Shown: piece after piece, positions 46,896 through 54,461 of the stretch
How the letters are laid out: each line of letters starts with the position of its first letter
Numbering within the stretch: the first letter of the stretch is position 1
Source of the DNA: a bacterium BMS3Bbin08
GTDB taxonomy: Bacteria > Nitrospirota > Thermodesulfovibrionia > UBA6902 > BMS3Bbin08
Length of the DNA stretch: 64,000 bases
Reading direction: 5' to 3'
Assembly (NCBI GenBank): GCA_002897775.1
Contig: BDTR01000045.1
Coordinates: forward strand, 1 to 64,000
The notes under the pieces: model-generated
Told to the model about the DNA's origin: nothing
Seen by the model: the letters and a program-made list of their open reading frames with translations, nothing else
Databases searched by the model: none
Made by a program: the position numbers and the translations under genes

Positions 46896-47801
46896 ATGAG
46901 TGCAAGGATCATCAGCGGCAAAGAGATCGCCGCTCAAATACGAGAAGAGCTTAAAAAGGAAGTTGCCGAGCTGAAAGACAGGAAGGGTGTTGTGCCTGGA
47001 CTTGTTACCATCCTGGCAGGTCACAACCCCGCGTCTGTCAGTTATGTTACCGGCAAGCAGAAGATCGCTCACGAGCTTGGCTTCCACTCTATCCAGGACG
47101 ATCAGCCTGAAGACATATCCGAGGCAGACCTGCTAAAACTTATTGACAGGTACAATAATGATGAAAAGATACACGGCATTCTTGTCCAGCTCCCCCTGCC
47201 CAGGCACATTGATGAAAAAAAGGTTCTTAATGCCATTGATCCTGATAAGGACGTGGACGGGTTCCACCCGGTAAATGTCGGCCGCCTGATGATAGGCGGT
47301 GATGAAGTAAAGTTCCCTCCCTGCACTCCCGCGGGTATACAGGAACTTATTATTCGGGCCGGCGTTGAAACTTCCGGAGCCGAGGTTGTAGTTGTAGGAC
47401 GTTCTAACATTGTGGGTAAACCCATTGCCAACATTATGCTCCAGAAAGGTAAAGGCGCCAATTCCACAGTCACCGTTGTCCATACGGGAACAAAGAATCT
47501 TGAGGCCCATTGCAAACGCGCCGATATCCTTATCGTTGCCGCGGGTGTCCCCGGCCTTGTTAAACCCGAGTGGATCAAGCCGGGAGCCTGCGTCATAGAT
47601 GTCGGCGTTAACCGTGTTGGTGAAAAGAAAAGCGAAAAGACAGGCAGGATGATACCGATCCTGAAGGGAGATGTTGATTTTGATGCTGCCAGGGAAATTG
47701 CCGGCGCTATCACGCCTGTGCCCGGCGGCGTCGGCCCAATGACCATTACCATGCTGATGAAAAACACTGTCGCGTCCGCAAAGATGCGCGCGGGAAACTA
47801 A
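46896..47801 (+). CDS. folD: Methylene-THF dehydrogenase / methenyl-THF cyclohydrolase
   Basis: FolD catalyses the cyclohydrolase and NAD(P)-dependent dehydrogenase steps from 10-formyl-THF to methylene-THF. The 301-aa protein has the YVTGKQKIAHELG catalytic Lys region, QLPLPRHIDEKKVL, VVVGRSNIVGKP and PVPGGVGPMTITML. A clear AGGAGG site precedes the start. It follows folE by 128 nt and precedes metV. Confidence 0.96.
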   Translation: MSARIISGKEIAAQIREELKKEVAELKDRKGVVPGLVTILAGHNPASVSYVTGKQKIAHELGFHSIQDDQPEDISEADLLKLIDRYNNDEKIHGILVQLPLPRHIDEKKVLNAIDPDKDVDGFHPVNVGRLMIGGDEVKFPPCTPAGIQELIIRAGVETSGAEVVVVGRSNIVGKPIANIMLQKGKGANSTVTVVHTGTKNLEAHCKRADILIVAAGVPGLVKPEWIKPGACVIDVGVNRVGEKKSEKTGRMIPILKGDVDFDAAREIAGAITPVPGGVGPMTITMLMKNTVASAKMRAGN

Positions 47802-47802
47802 A

Positions 47803-47830
47803 TGACGATTTTCGATTGACCATTGTCGAT
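47803..47830. repeat. Four heptamers between folD and metV
   Basis: TGACGAT, TTTCGAT, TGACCAT, TGTCGAT in register, directly before the metV ribosome-binding site. Confidence 0.7.
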
Positions 47831-47846
47831 TTAAAGGAGAGATCAA

Positions 47847-48530
47847 ATGATCATTACAAAAAGACGGGATGTTAAAGAACTTCAGGAGAACATAAAAGAC
47901 TACAAGAGCTTTTTTCTCCTTGGCTGTTCAGAATGTGCTACCCTGTGCGCTACAGGCGGGGAGCCCGAGATCAAAGCCCTGAAAGAGGAACTTGAAAAAC
48001 AGGGCAAGGAAGTTACCGGAAGTTTTGTTGCCAAGACCGGCTGCCAGGTGCTGGGCACAAAGGTAGAGCTTAAAAAATCATCCAAAGAAGCACTGGACAA
48101 GGCTGACTGTATCCTGGTGATGTCATGCGGCGCAGGCACCCAGACCTCGGTGGAGTTATTTGAAGATAAGCCTGTTTATCCGACCAATGACTCTCTGTTC
48201 CTGGGCAATATGACGCGGATGCAGATGTTTGATGAAAGATGCTCTCTGTGCGGTGAATGCATACTCGACGGGACAGGCGGGATATGCCCGATAACAGCGT
48301 GTCCAAAAGGGTTACTGAACGGGCCGTGCGGCGGCACCAACGAAGGCAAATGCGAAGTCAGTTCTGAAATAGATTGCGCGTGGGTAAGGATATACAACAG
48401 ACTAAGCAAAATCAACAGGCTGAAAGATATGGAACAGATAGTAGAACCAAAGAACTGGGCATCTCACAGAAAACCAATGAATCTAAACACGCGGGAGAAG
48501 GCTTCATCGGGGAAGGATAAGCCTGTTTAA
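47847..48530 (+). CDS. metV: MetV, methylene-THF reductase zinc/iron-sulfur subunit
   Basis: The 227-aa protein is the MetV family, which partners MetF in acetogens. Cysteine-rich motifs are visible: LLGCSECATLCATGG at the N-terminus and a C-terminal cluster region MQMFDERCSLCGECILDGTGG, CPITACPKGLLNGPCGGT. The protein starts with an AAGGAGAG site and ends 25 nt before metF. MetV-MetF reduce methylene-THF to methyl-THF; no HdrABC or RnfC2 gene accompanies them here, so the electron donor is open. Confidence 0.93.
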   Translation: MIITKRRDVKELQENIKDYKSFFLLGCSECATLCATGGEPEIKALKEELEKQGKEVTGSFVAKTGCQVLGTKVELKKSSKEALDKADCILVMSCGAGTQTSVELFEDKPVYPTNDSLFLGNMTRMQMFDERCSLCGECILDGTGGICPITACPKGLLNGPCGGTNEGKCEVSSEIDCAWVRIYNRLSKINRLKDMEQIVEPKNWASHRKPMNLNTREKASSGKDKPV

Positions 48531-48555
48531 TAAAATTAAAGCAGGAGGGTAAAAA

Positions 48556-49473
48556 GTGAGTTTTAAAGATGCTCTTAATTCAGGCAGGTTCGTTGTTACG
48601 GCAGAGGCAGGTCCGCCCAAGGGAACTGATATTAGCAAGATCGTCCATGAAGTGGAAGCGCTCAAAGGCAAGGTGGACGCTGTTAATGTAACGGATAACC
48701 AGTCAGCAGTCATGCGAATCAGCTCAACGTCTTTTTGCAAAATTCTTATTGATATGGGGATCGAACCCATTCTCCAGATGACATGCCGTGACCGCAACCG
48801 TATCGGACTTCAGTCAGACCTGCTGGGCGCAAGTATTCTCGGGATCAGGAACGTCCTTTGCATGACCGGCGACCATCCAAACGCCGGTGACCATAAAGAA
48901 GCAAAACCGGTTTATGACATTGAGTCTGTTCAACTGCTCGGTGTTATTGACGCGTTGAATAACGGCAAAGACATGATGGGCAACGACTTGCAGGGCTCTA
49001 CGGACTATTTACAGGGCGCGGTTGTCACACCCGAGGCGAATCCGCTGGAGCCTCAGCTTATGAAGTTTAAAAAAAAGGTGAATGTCGGAGCTAAATTTTT
49101 TCAGACCCAGGCTGTATACAATATAGATAATTTTAAGAGTTTTATGGGACATGCGAGAAAATACCCCGTTCACCCCGTTAGAAAAGACGCCGGTTATAAC
49201 GGGGTAAAGATACTCGCGGGCCTTGTACTTTTGAAGAGCGCGGGAATGGCCAACTTCATGAACAAATTTGTCCCGGGCATCATAGTTCCGCAGGAACTGA
49301 TAGACGAGCTGAAGGCGGCCGGAAAAGAAAAAGCGCTTGATACGGGTATTGATATCATGGCAAGTCACATAAAACAGCTTAAAGCGGAAAACGTCTGTGA
49401 TGGCGTTCACATAATGGCGATAGGAGCAGAGGACAAAGTGCCGGCAATAATGGAAAGGGCCGGACTTTTATGA
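48556..49473 (+). CDS. metF: Methylene-THF reductase MetF (with an in-frame insertion)
   Basis: The 305-aa flavin TIM-barrel enzyme makes 5-methyl-THF. Motifs: VTAEAGPPKGTD, the FAD-binding NVLCMTGDHP, FFQTQAVYNIDNFKSFM and GLVLLKSAGMANFMN. GTG at 48556 follows GCAGGAGGG. Between ARK and VKILAG, where homologues run straight on, there are extra residues YPVHPVRKDAGYNG encoded by 49163-49205. This segment has ACCCCGTTA/TAACGGGGT ends like the MITE element. It may sit on a surface loop. Confidence 0.92.
   Translation: MSFKDALNSGRFVVTAEAGPPKGTDISKIVHEVEALKGKVDAVNVTDNQSAVMRISSTSFCKILIDMGIEPILQMTCRDRNRIGLQSDLLGASILGIRNVLCMTGDHPNAGDHKEAKPVYDIESVQLLGVIDALNNGKDMMGNDLQGSTDYLQGAVVTPEANPLEPQLMKFKKKVNVGAKFFQTQAVYNIDNFKSFMGHARKYPVHPVRKDAGYNGVKILAGLVLLKSAGMANFMNKFVPGIIVPQELIDELKAAGKEKALDTGIDIMASHIKQLKAENVCDGVHIMAIGAEDKVPAIMERAGLL
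49163..49205. repeat. MITE-like insert inside metF
   Basis: ACCCCGTTA (49172-49180) and TAACGGGGT (49197-49205) form inverted ends; a further ACCCCGTT lies at 49163-49170. The ends match those of the elements at 37132 and 54223. The insert keeps the metF frame. Confidence 0.6.
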
Positions 49474-49477
49474 TTGA

Positions 49478-49511
49478 CCCCTCTAGATTCTAACGAATCT
49501 GGACAGAGGGG
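49478..49511. repeat. Hairpin A after metF
   Basis: CCCCTCT (49478-49484) pairs with AGAGGGG (49505-49511), and AGATTC (49485-49490) pairs with GAATCT (49495-49500) around TAAC, with a GGAC bulge. It may act as a terminator region but has no T-tract. Confidence 0.7.
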
Positions 49512-49515
49512 CAGT

Positions 49516-49595
49516 CCCCGCTAGATTCTGCACCCACGGTTTTCAGGTTAACTAAACTGAACGCGGGTGTTAAAAAAAGAATCTGGACAGCGGGG
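49516..49595. repeat. Hairpin B after metF, expanded copy of hairpin A
   Basis: CCCCGCT (49516-49522) pairs with AGCGGGG (49589-49595), AGATTCT (49523-49529) with AGAATCT (49578-49584), CACCC (49531-49535) with GGGTG (49565-49569) and TTCAG (49542-49546) with CTGAA (49557-49561). The GGAC bulge is kept. Against hairpin A one outer base pair differs by covariation (T-A versus G-C). Confidence 0.7.
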
Positions 49596-49607
49596 CAGGC
49601 AGGGAAA

Positions 49608-49868
49608 ATGATAAGACGCATCGCGCTTTTTGGCGCTGTTTTTTTATTTGCGGCGGCATACATACTTCTTGTGGTTGTGGTCATAATGTTCTCACTGAGC
49701 GGTCTCCATATACTGAACCGGGAATTTTTTAAGCTTGAAAATATCGAGCTCCTGTCTGTGATCGTCGCAGTGATAATATTTGCTGTTTCTCTGTTCAGTT
49801 TCTCAAAAACCTTCAAACAAAAATACATGTATCTTAAAAAACTGATAATAAAGGAACCTGGTGACTGA
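49608..49868 (+). CDS. Small two-helix membrane protein
   Basis: The 86-aa protein has two membrane helices (AVFLFAAAYILLVVVVIMF and LLSVIVAVIIFAVSLFSF) and a basic C-terminus. The ATG is 12 nt past hairpin B, with a GGCAGGGA-like site. No family recognised. It stands between metF and the FKBP gene. Confidence 0.45.
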   Translation: MIRRIALFGAVFLFAAAYILLVVVVIMFSLSGLHILNREFFKLENIELLSVIVAVIIFAVSLFSFSKTFKQKYMYLKKLIIKEPGD

Positions 49869-49988
49869 CACGATGTTCTTATTGATATGATATAATACGG
49901 CTAAGGTAAATTCTGTTCAGTCATGAAATCAAGTCGCCTCTTCGGAAAAATCATATAAGGTTCAGGCAGAGGTAAAAGGAGGTCTTTA

Positions 49989-50426
49989 ATGCGGGCAAAA
50001 AAAGATGACAAGGTTAAGGTCCATTACACCTTAAAACTTGGTGACGGAGAGGTGGTGGAATCCTCAAAGGGCGCCCTGCCGATGGAGTTTACTATCGGCG
50101 CCGGTAATGTGGTCCCAGGGTTTGAAAAAGGGGTTATCGGAATGAAGGCCGGAGATACAAAGACGATTACCGTTCCTTCCGGCGAGGCTTACGGCCCTCA
50201 TGAGGAAAAGAAGATCTTTGAATACGGCAAAGAAAGGATTCCCACGGATTTAGACATGCGGGTCGGCCAGGTCATTCAGATGCACGCTCCTGACGGCAGC
50301 AAGTTTCCAGTGACAGTGACCGGAGTTACAGAAAAAGGATTTCAAATGGACGCGAACCACCCTCTCGCCGGAAAAGAACTGACATTTAACCTGGAACTTG
50401 TGGAGATAATCAACAAACAATTATAA
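49989..50426 (+). CDS. FKBP-type peptidyl-prolyl isomerase, SlyD/FkpB-like
   Basis: The 145-aa protein has the FKBP fold with an inserted IF domain: YTLKLGDGEVVESSKG, GAGNVVPGFEKGVIGMKAGD, YGPHEEKKIFEY, then the C-terminal FKBP strand HPLAGKELTFNLEL. SlyD-like isomerases act as cytoplasmic chaperones and some store nickel through a C-terminal His-rich tail; here no such tail exists. A strong AAAGGAGGTC site precedes the start. Confidence 0.92.
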   Translation: MRAKKDDKVKVHYTLKLGDGEVVESSKGALPMEFTIGAGNVVPGFEKGVIGMKAGDTKTITVPSGEAYGPHEEKKIFEYGKERIPTDLDMRVGQVIQMHAPDGSKFPVTVTGVTEKGFQMDANHPLAGKELTFNLELVEIINKQL

Positions 50427-50448
50427 TTGATGATTTTAGATTTATGGT

Positions 50449-50483
50449 GCAATTAACAATTTTCAATTGTCAATGATCAATTT
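50449..50483. repeat. Five heptamers before panB
   Basis: GCAATTA, ACAATTT, TCAATTG, TCAATGA, TCAATTT, ending 3 nt before the panB ATG. The array replaces the usual ribosome-binding site. Less regular units extend back to 50424. Confidence 0.8.
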
Positions 50484-50486
50484 AAA

Positions 50487-51281
50487 ATGTTCACTATCCA
50501 TGATTTTTTAAAAAAGAAAAAAGACCGTAAAAAGATCACTATGCTTACGGCGTATGATTATCCTTTCGCGCGGATAGTTGATGAGGCCGGAGTAGACGCG
50601 ATCCTTGTCGGCGATTCCCTGGGTATGGTTGTGCAGGGGCTGGAAAACACCCTGCCTGTGACAATGGATGAAATGATATATCACACCAAGATGGTCACGA
50701 GGGCTGTTAAAAGCGCGATGGTGATCGGTGATATGCCTTTCATGTCCTATCAGGCGAGTGTTGAGGATGCCGTGAGAAATGCCGGAAGGTTTTTAAAAGA
50801 GGCTGGCGCCGCGGCAGTGAAGATGGAGGGAGGCTCGGAAATAGCTGAGCACATAAGGGCCATGACAAGGTCGGAGATCCCGGTAATGGCTCATATAGGG
50901 CTGACCCCTCAGTCTATCCACAGGATGGGCGGATATAAGGTCCAGGGGAAGACCGAGGAGGCGGCAAAGAAACTGATAAAAGAGGCTCATGTTGTTGAGG
51001 ACGCTGGAGCGTTCTCCCTTCTTCTGGAGGCAATACCGCAGGACCTTGCAAAGAAAATAACCAAAGAGCTTGCGATCCCGACGATAGGCATAGGAGCCGG
51101 CCCTTATTGTGACGGCCAGGTGCTTGTGCTTCATGATGTAATCGGACTGTTTGAAAGGTTCGTTCCAAAGTTTGTAAAGAAGTACGCGAACCTGAAAGAC
51201 GACGCGCTAAAGGCTGTTAAAGCGTATAAACAGGAAGTGGAAAAAGGCAAGTTTCCCTCACAGGAGCAGAGTTTTAAATAG
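50487..51281 (+). CDS. panB: 3-methyl-2-oxobutanoate hydroxymethyltransferase
   Basis: PanB transfers a hydroxymethyl group from methylene-THF to ketoisovalerate, starting pantothenate synthesis, so it uses the same folate pool as FolD and MetF. The 264-aa length is normal. Motifs: [19 protein letters not shown], the Mg2+ site [10 protein letters not shown], and [20 protein letters not shown]. No Shine-Dalgarno site is visible because a heptamer array abuts the start. Confidence 0.94.
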   Translation: MFTIHDFLKKKKDRKKITMLTAYDYPFARIVDEAGVDAILVGDSLGMVVQGLENTLPVTMDEMIYHTKMVTRAVKSAMVIGDMPFMSYQASVEDAVRNAGRFLKEAGAAAVKMEGGSEIAEHIRAMTRSEIPVMAHIGLTPQSIHRMGGYKVQGKTEEAAKKLIKEAHVVEDAGAFSLLLEAIPQDLAKKITKELAIPTIGIGAGPYCDGQVLVLHDVIGLFERFVPKFVKKYANLKDDALKAVKAYKQEVEKGKFPSQEQSFK

Positions 51282-51381
51282 TTTTTCTTTGAAAAACTTG
51301 ATAGCACAGATTAAATTCCAGATTACACCGATCAAGACTATAAGTTTTTATCTGAGACATCGTCTTTTGTTATCTGTGAAA

Positions 51382-52227
51382 TCAAAAGAATTTATTTAAT
51401 AAATTCTTTACTGCGATGTTCCATCCTTCAGGGCCTGCTCCGTCAGCCCTGATAAGTTTTTTCTTAACTTTTATCCGTTTGTCATATGACCCGCCGGGCT
51501 TCCGGATCATTATCGGGTAGTCCACGATTTCAAACATCTCAGTGTCATTCGGGCTGTCGCCAAGCGCTATAGTAGTAATCTTGCCATATTGTTTCCTGTA
51601 TAGTTTTGTTAAGATCTTTACCGCCCTTCCCTTGTCACCATTGCCCATAAGGTGAAAAAACTCACCAATTGTAAAAGTTAACCCAATAGATTTAATAAAT
51701 TGCTTTAACTTTTTAAGCGAGGCCGCGCTGCCTTTAAATACAAACGGCTCATCAAAATCCCTCTGCTTTGCAAGTTTTGCGTCAGCAGTTTTAAGCCCTG
51801 TAAGCCGGGCAACCTCTCTGACAGTCATGTCTCCGAATCCCTTGACATCAAAACCCCTGGTACGCAGTTCTTTTAAGGCCTTTCTCAGCACAGAGTATTC
51901 AGTCCCCAGTTTAATAATGTAGTATTTTCTGCTTTCTGCGATTTGCAACCTGCCTGCCGGCAGGCAAGGTTTGCAATTTGCAATTTTAATTTTGAAATAA
52001 TCCTTTGGGATGAATACCCCTCCCCCGTTTTCGGATATAAAAGGATGCGTGTTCCTCAGCTTCTTTCTGAGCAGTTCTATCTCAGCCTGTGTTTTACTTG
52101 TGCAAAGGACAAGGGGGATCCTGTTCTTTTTGATCAACGCAAGCGCGGGACACGCTTTATCAAATGAATACTTTGAGTCAAGCAGGGTCCCGTCAAGGTC
52201 TGTGAAGATGATTAATTGTTTCTTCAT
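51382..52227 (-). CDS. HAD-IIB phosphatase, mannosyl/glucosyl-3-phosphoglycerate phosphatase
   Basis: The 281-aa protein begins with the HAD motif FTDLDGTLLD (8-17) and has SKTQAE (motif II-like) and the C-terminal GDSPNDTEMFE. The family match is mannosyl-3-phosphoglycerate phosphatase. With GpgS at 55.9 kb it would make glucosylglycerate, a compatible solute. A segment around NCKPCLPAGRLQIAESRK is encoded by heptamers interrupted by a CCTGCC palindrome (51949-51969) and is probably an insertion. Gene lies near, but not next to, gpgS. Confidence 0.85.
   Translation of the reverse strand: MKKQLIIFTDLDGTLLDSKYSFDKACPALALIKKNRIPLVLCTSKTQAEIELLRKKLRNTHPFISENGGGVFIPKDYFKIKIANCKPCLPAGRLQIAESRKYYIIKLGTEYSVLRKALKELRTRGFDVKGFGDMTVREVARLTGLKTADAKLAKQRDFDEPFVFKGSAASLKKLKQFIKSIGLTFTIGEFFHLMGNGDKGRAVKILTKLYRKQYGKITTIALGDSPNDTEMFEIVDYPIMIRKPGGSYDKRIKVKKKLIRADGAGPEGWNIAVKNLLNKFF
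51949..51969. repeat. CCTGCC palindrome inside the HAD phosphatase gene
   Basis: CCTGCCTGCCGGCAGGCAAG and one more G form a near-palindrome bordered by TTTGCAA heptamers (left ATTTGCAA, right TTTGCAA twice). The reading frame stays open. Confidence 0.75.
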
Positions 52228-52327
52228 TTTGAAGTAATAATTTTATCACAGGGCGGGATAAAAAGAAAAAAGGGGTAAGGGAGCTGGACTCCACGCCTCT
52301 TTTTTATCTTACAGATAACACTGAAAA

Positions 52328-54007
52328 TTAATTCTTTAAGATTTTTGCGACTCCTTTTGACGCTAAAATATGCTCCGGGTCTATCTCCAGTGCCTTTCCA
52401 AATAAACCTTTTGCCCTTTTTTGCAGGCCTAATTCCAGGTAGATAATCCCAAGTTCAGCCATATAGTCAGCATTAAAAGGATTATGTTTAAGCGCCTTTG
52501 CAATCGCATGGCTTGCCGCCCTGAATTTTTTCTGTTTAACCAGTGACAAACCATAATAATAGTTATATTCCGCTATTGATTCGCTAAAATATATTGCCTG
52601 TCTAAAAAGCAGTTCCGCCCCGCGGTAGTTGTATTGTCTCAGCTGAATTCTCCCCTCTTCAAATCTTGCCCTTGCCTCATCCAGTCTTGAGGGCGTCAGT
52701 ACAGGTTTGATACCTAACGAATTGTCATATTTTTCTCTCTTATATGGTCTTGACAGCGTTGTATATGCCTCGTGTATATATGAGAAGATTTGATTTAATT
52801 TCTTTTTAATAGAAATATCTTCAAGGCTAAAGTGTATGTCAGGATGAAACTTTTTAGCAGCTTTATAGTAAGCATTTTTAATATCCGGATTGGACGCGGA
52901 ATCCTGAATCCCCAGTAGCTCGTAATAACTGAGCTTTTTATATCTTTGATACAGATCTTCCACCATATATTTTATTTCCGGGTCCACTTTCCCCTTTAAT
53001 ATTTCCTCTCTGGTATCCTTAGGTATTTCACTAAAAGAGTCTTTGCTTTTTGTAACCGCGATCTTCACACTCAGCAGCGCATGGATAGTCTTAAGGGCTT
53101 CCGAGTTGTCCAATTGAGAAGCGGAGACAACCTCCTGAATGGATGACTTGTTATCAGTACATGAGATTATCTTTTTCCCTGAAGCATCCAGTTTAATATC
53201 CTGGAAAAGATGAAGGGGGTCTGAGGAAAAATAGAGTATATTGTCCAGAGAAGGCAGCTCATTTATAATGTGTTCAATGTTGTTTATCTTTTTTATTCCG
53301 TAGTAGATAAGATTGCCGGTAGAAAGTTTTAATGTTATTACTTCTGCTGTTGGCAACGGCATCTCTTTAAATACAAACCAGCCGTCTTTCAATGTAAAGA
53401 GGCTGAGGATTATCTCCTCCACCTGTTGTATGACCACTTTCCAAAGTTCCTGAGGCATTAAATAACCCAGACTGACAAGCACCTTGCCCAGCCTCTGATT
53501 TTTCTTTTTCATCCGGGCAACTGAATATGCGTATTGTTGCGGGGTAATTTTCCCCTTTCTCACCAGCATATTTCCAAGCCGGTCTTCATCCTGATTAGAG
53601 GCAGAAAATACCATATCGCCTTTTCTGATATGGATTGTCTTGATTATCTTATCGAGCTCTACCCTTAGCAGGCCGGTTTTCTGACTTCTTTGCAGTCCAA
53701 TTAATGTATCGGAAAACCTGAAATCTTTAATATAACCTCCGATTTGCCCAATATTTTCAATACCGATTCTCAACCCTGAGTTATGACTGCTTATCCATGC
53801 GACCTGTCCCGAGATCGAAATATCAGGTGATTTAATGGCAATGTCTATAACATCGCCTTTCCCCACCCGAGGCATACCTTTTACTATAATCCCGATCCCT
53901 CCCAGAGAATAATCAATCATCTTCGCCTCAAAGGATTTGTTATCGATCTTCAGGTAAAAAACAGTTTCCTTTGTGTATCGCTCGAAATATCTTCGTTCCA
54001 CAAACAT
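52328..54007 (-). CDS. PilZ-PATAN-DnaJ-TPR protein
   Basis: The 559-aa protein has an N-terminal PilZ domain (about 1-95; FERYTKETVFYLKI and DYSLGGIGI, though without a clear RxxxR before it), a DUF4388/PATAN domain (about 105-260), a J-domain near 355-420 (YYELLGIQDSAS, YKAAKKFHPDIHF with HPD), and C-terminal TPR units (440-555). It is cytoplasmic. PilZ may bind cyclic di-GMP, and PATAN domains are typical of gliding/motility regulators in deltaproteobacteria. No neighbour clarifies its role. Confidence 0.8.
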   Translation of the reverse strand: MFVERRYFERYTKETVFYLKIDNKSFEAKMIDYSLGGIGIIVKGMPRVGKGDVIDIAIKSPDISISGQVAWISSHNSGLRIGIENIGQIGGYIKDFRFSDTLIGLQRSQKTGLLRVELDKIIKTIHIRKGDMVFSASNQDEDRLGNMLVRKGKITPQQYAYSVARMKKKNQRLGKVLVSLGYLMPQELWKVVIQQVEEIILSLFTLKDGWFVFKEMPLPTAEVITLKLSTGNLIYYGIKKINNIEHIINELPSLDNILYFSSDPLHLFQDIKLDASGKKIISCTDNKSSIQEVVSASQLDNSEALKTIHALLSVKIAVTKSKDSFSEIPKDTREEILKGKVDPEIKYMVEDLYQRYKKLSYYELLGIQDSASNPDIKNAYYKAAKKFHPDIHFSLEDISIKKKLNQIFSYIHEAYTTLSRPYKREKYDNSLGIKPVLTPSRLDEARARFEEGRIQLRQYNYRGAELLFRQAIYFSESIAEYNYYYGLSLVKQKKFRAASHAIAKALKHNPFNADYMAELGIIYLELGLQKRAKGLFGKALEIDPEHILASKGVAKILKN

Positions 54008-54222
54008 AGTAAAGTAGCTTATCCCCTCTCAGGATGTATATTACTGTATAATATTACATGTACATGTGTCATTATAAATTATATAATAACCTGCAACAAG
54101 GAAAATAGAAGCAACGTCAAACAGACCAGATCACGCATAAATTTCGTATGATCGGATATTTTTTTTTAGATGTTCAGGAACAATATTGCAATGGGGCGGC
54201 TGAATCTTATCAGGAAATATTT

Positions 54223-54321
54223 ACCCCGTTAAAAGAAAGCCTTCGATGAAATCGGAGGTTAAAAAATCTGTCGCAGTCGGTGGTCTAAAGCTATCAACAC
54301 GCGACACATTTTTGACGGGGT
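54223..54321. repeat. MITE-like element, copy 2, in a 454-bp intergenic gap
   Basis: A 99-bp element beginning ACCCCGTTAAAAGAAAGC and ending TTTTTGACGGGGT aligns as the reverse complement of 37132-37218, with an 11-nt extra segment (near 54253) and a few substitutions. The gap 54008-54461 otherwise has GTGTAATC words near 54390-54425 and no gene. Confidence 0.75.
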
Positions 54322-54461
54322 TTGCCGGTTTTATGAGAGGGTCATCAGGTAGATACAGAGTTCAGGAGATTGTTGAAAAACCATAACAATCTCTGTGTAA
54401 TCATCTCTAAAAGTCTGTGTAATCAAGACCGTTGATAACTTTTTTAACGGGCTTTCAGGAA

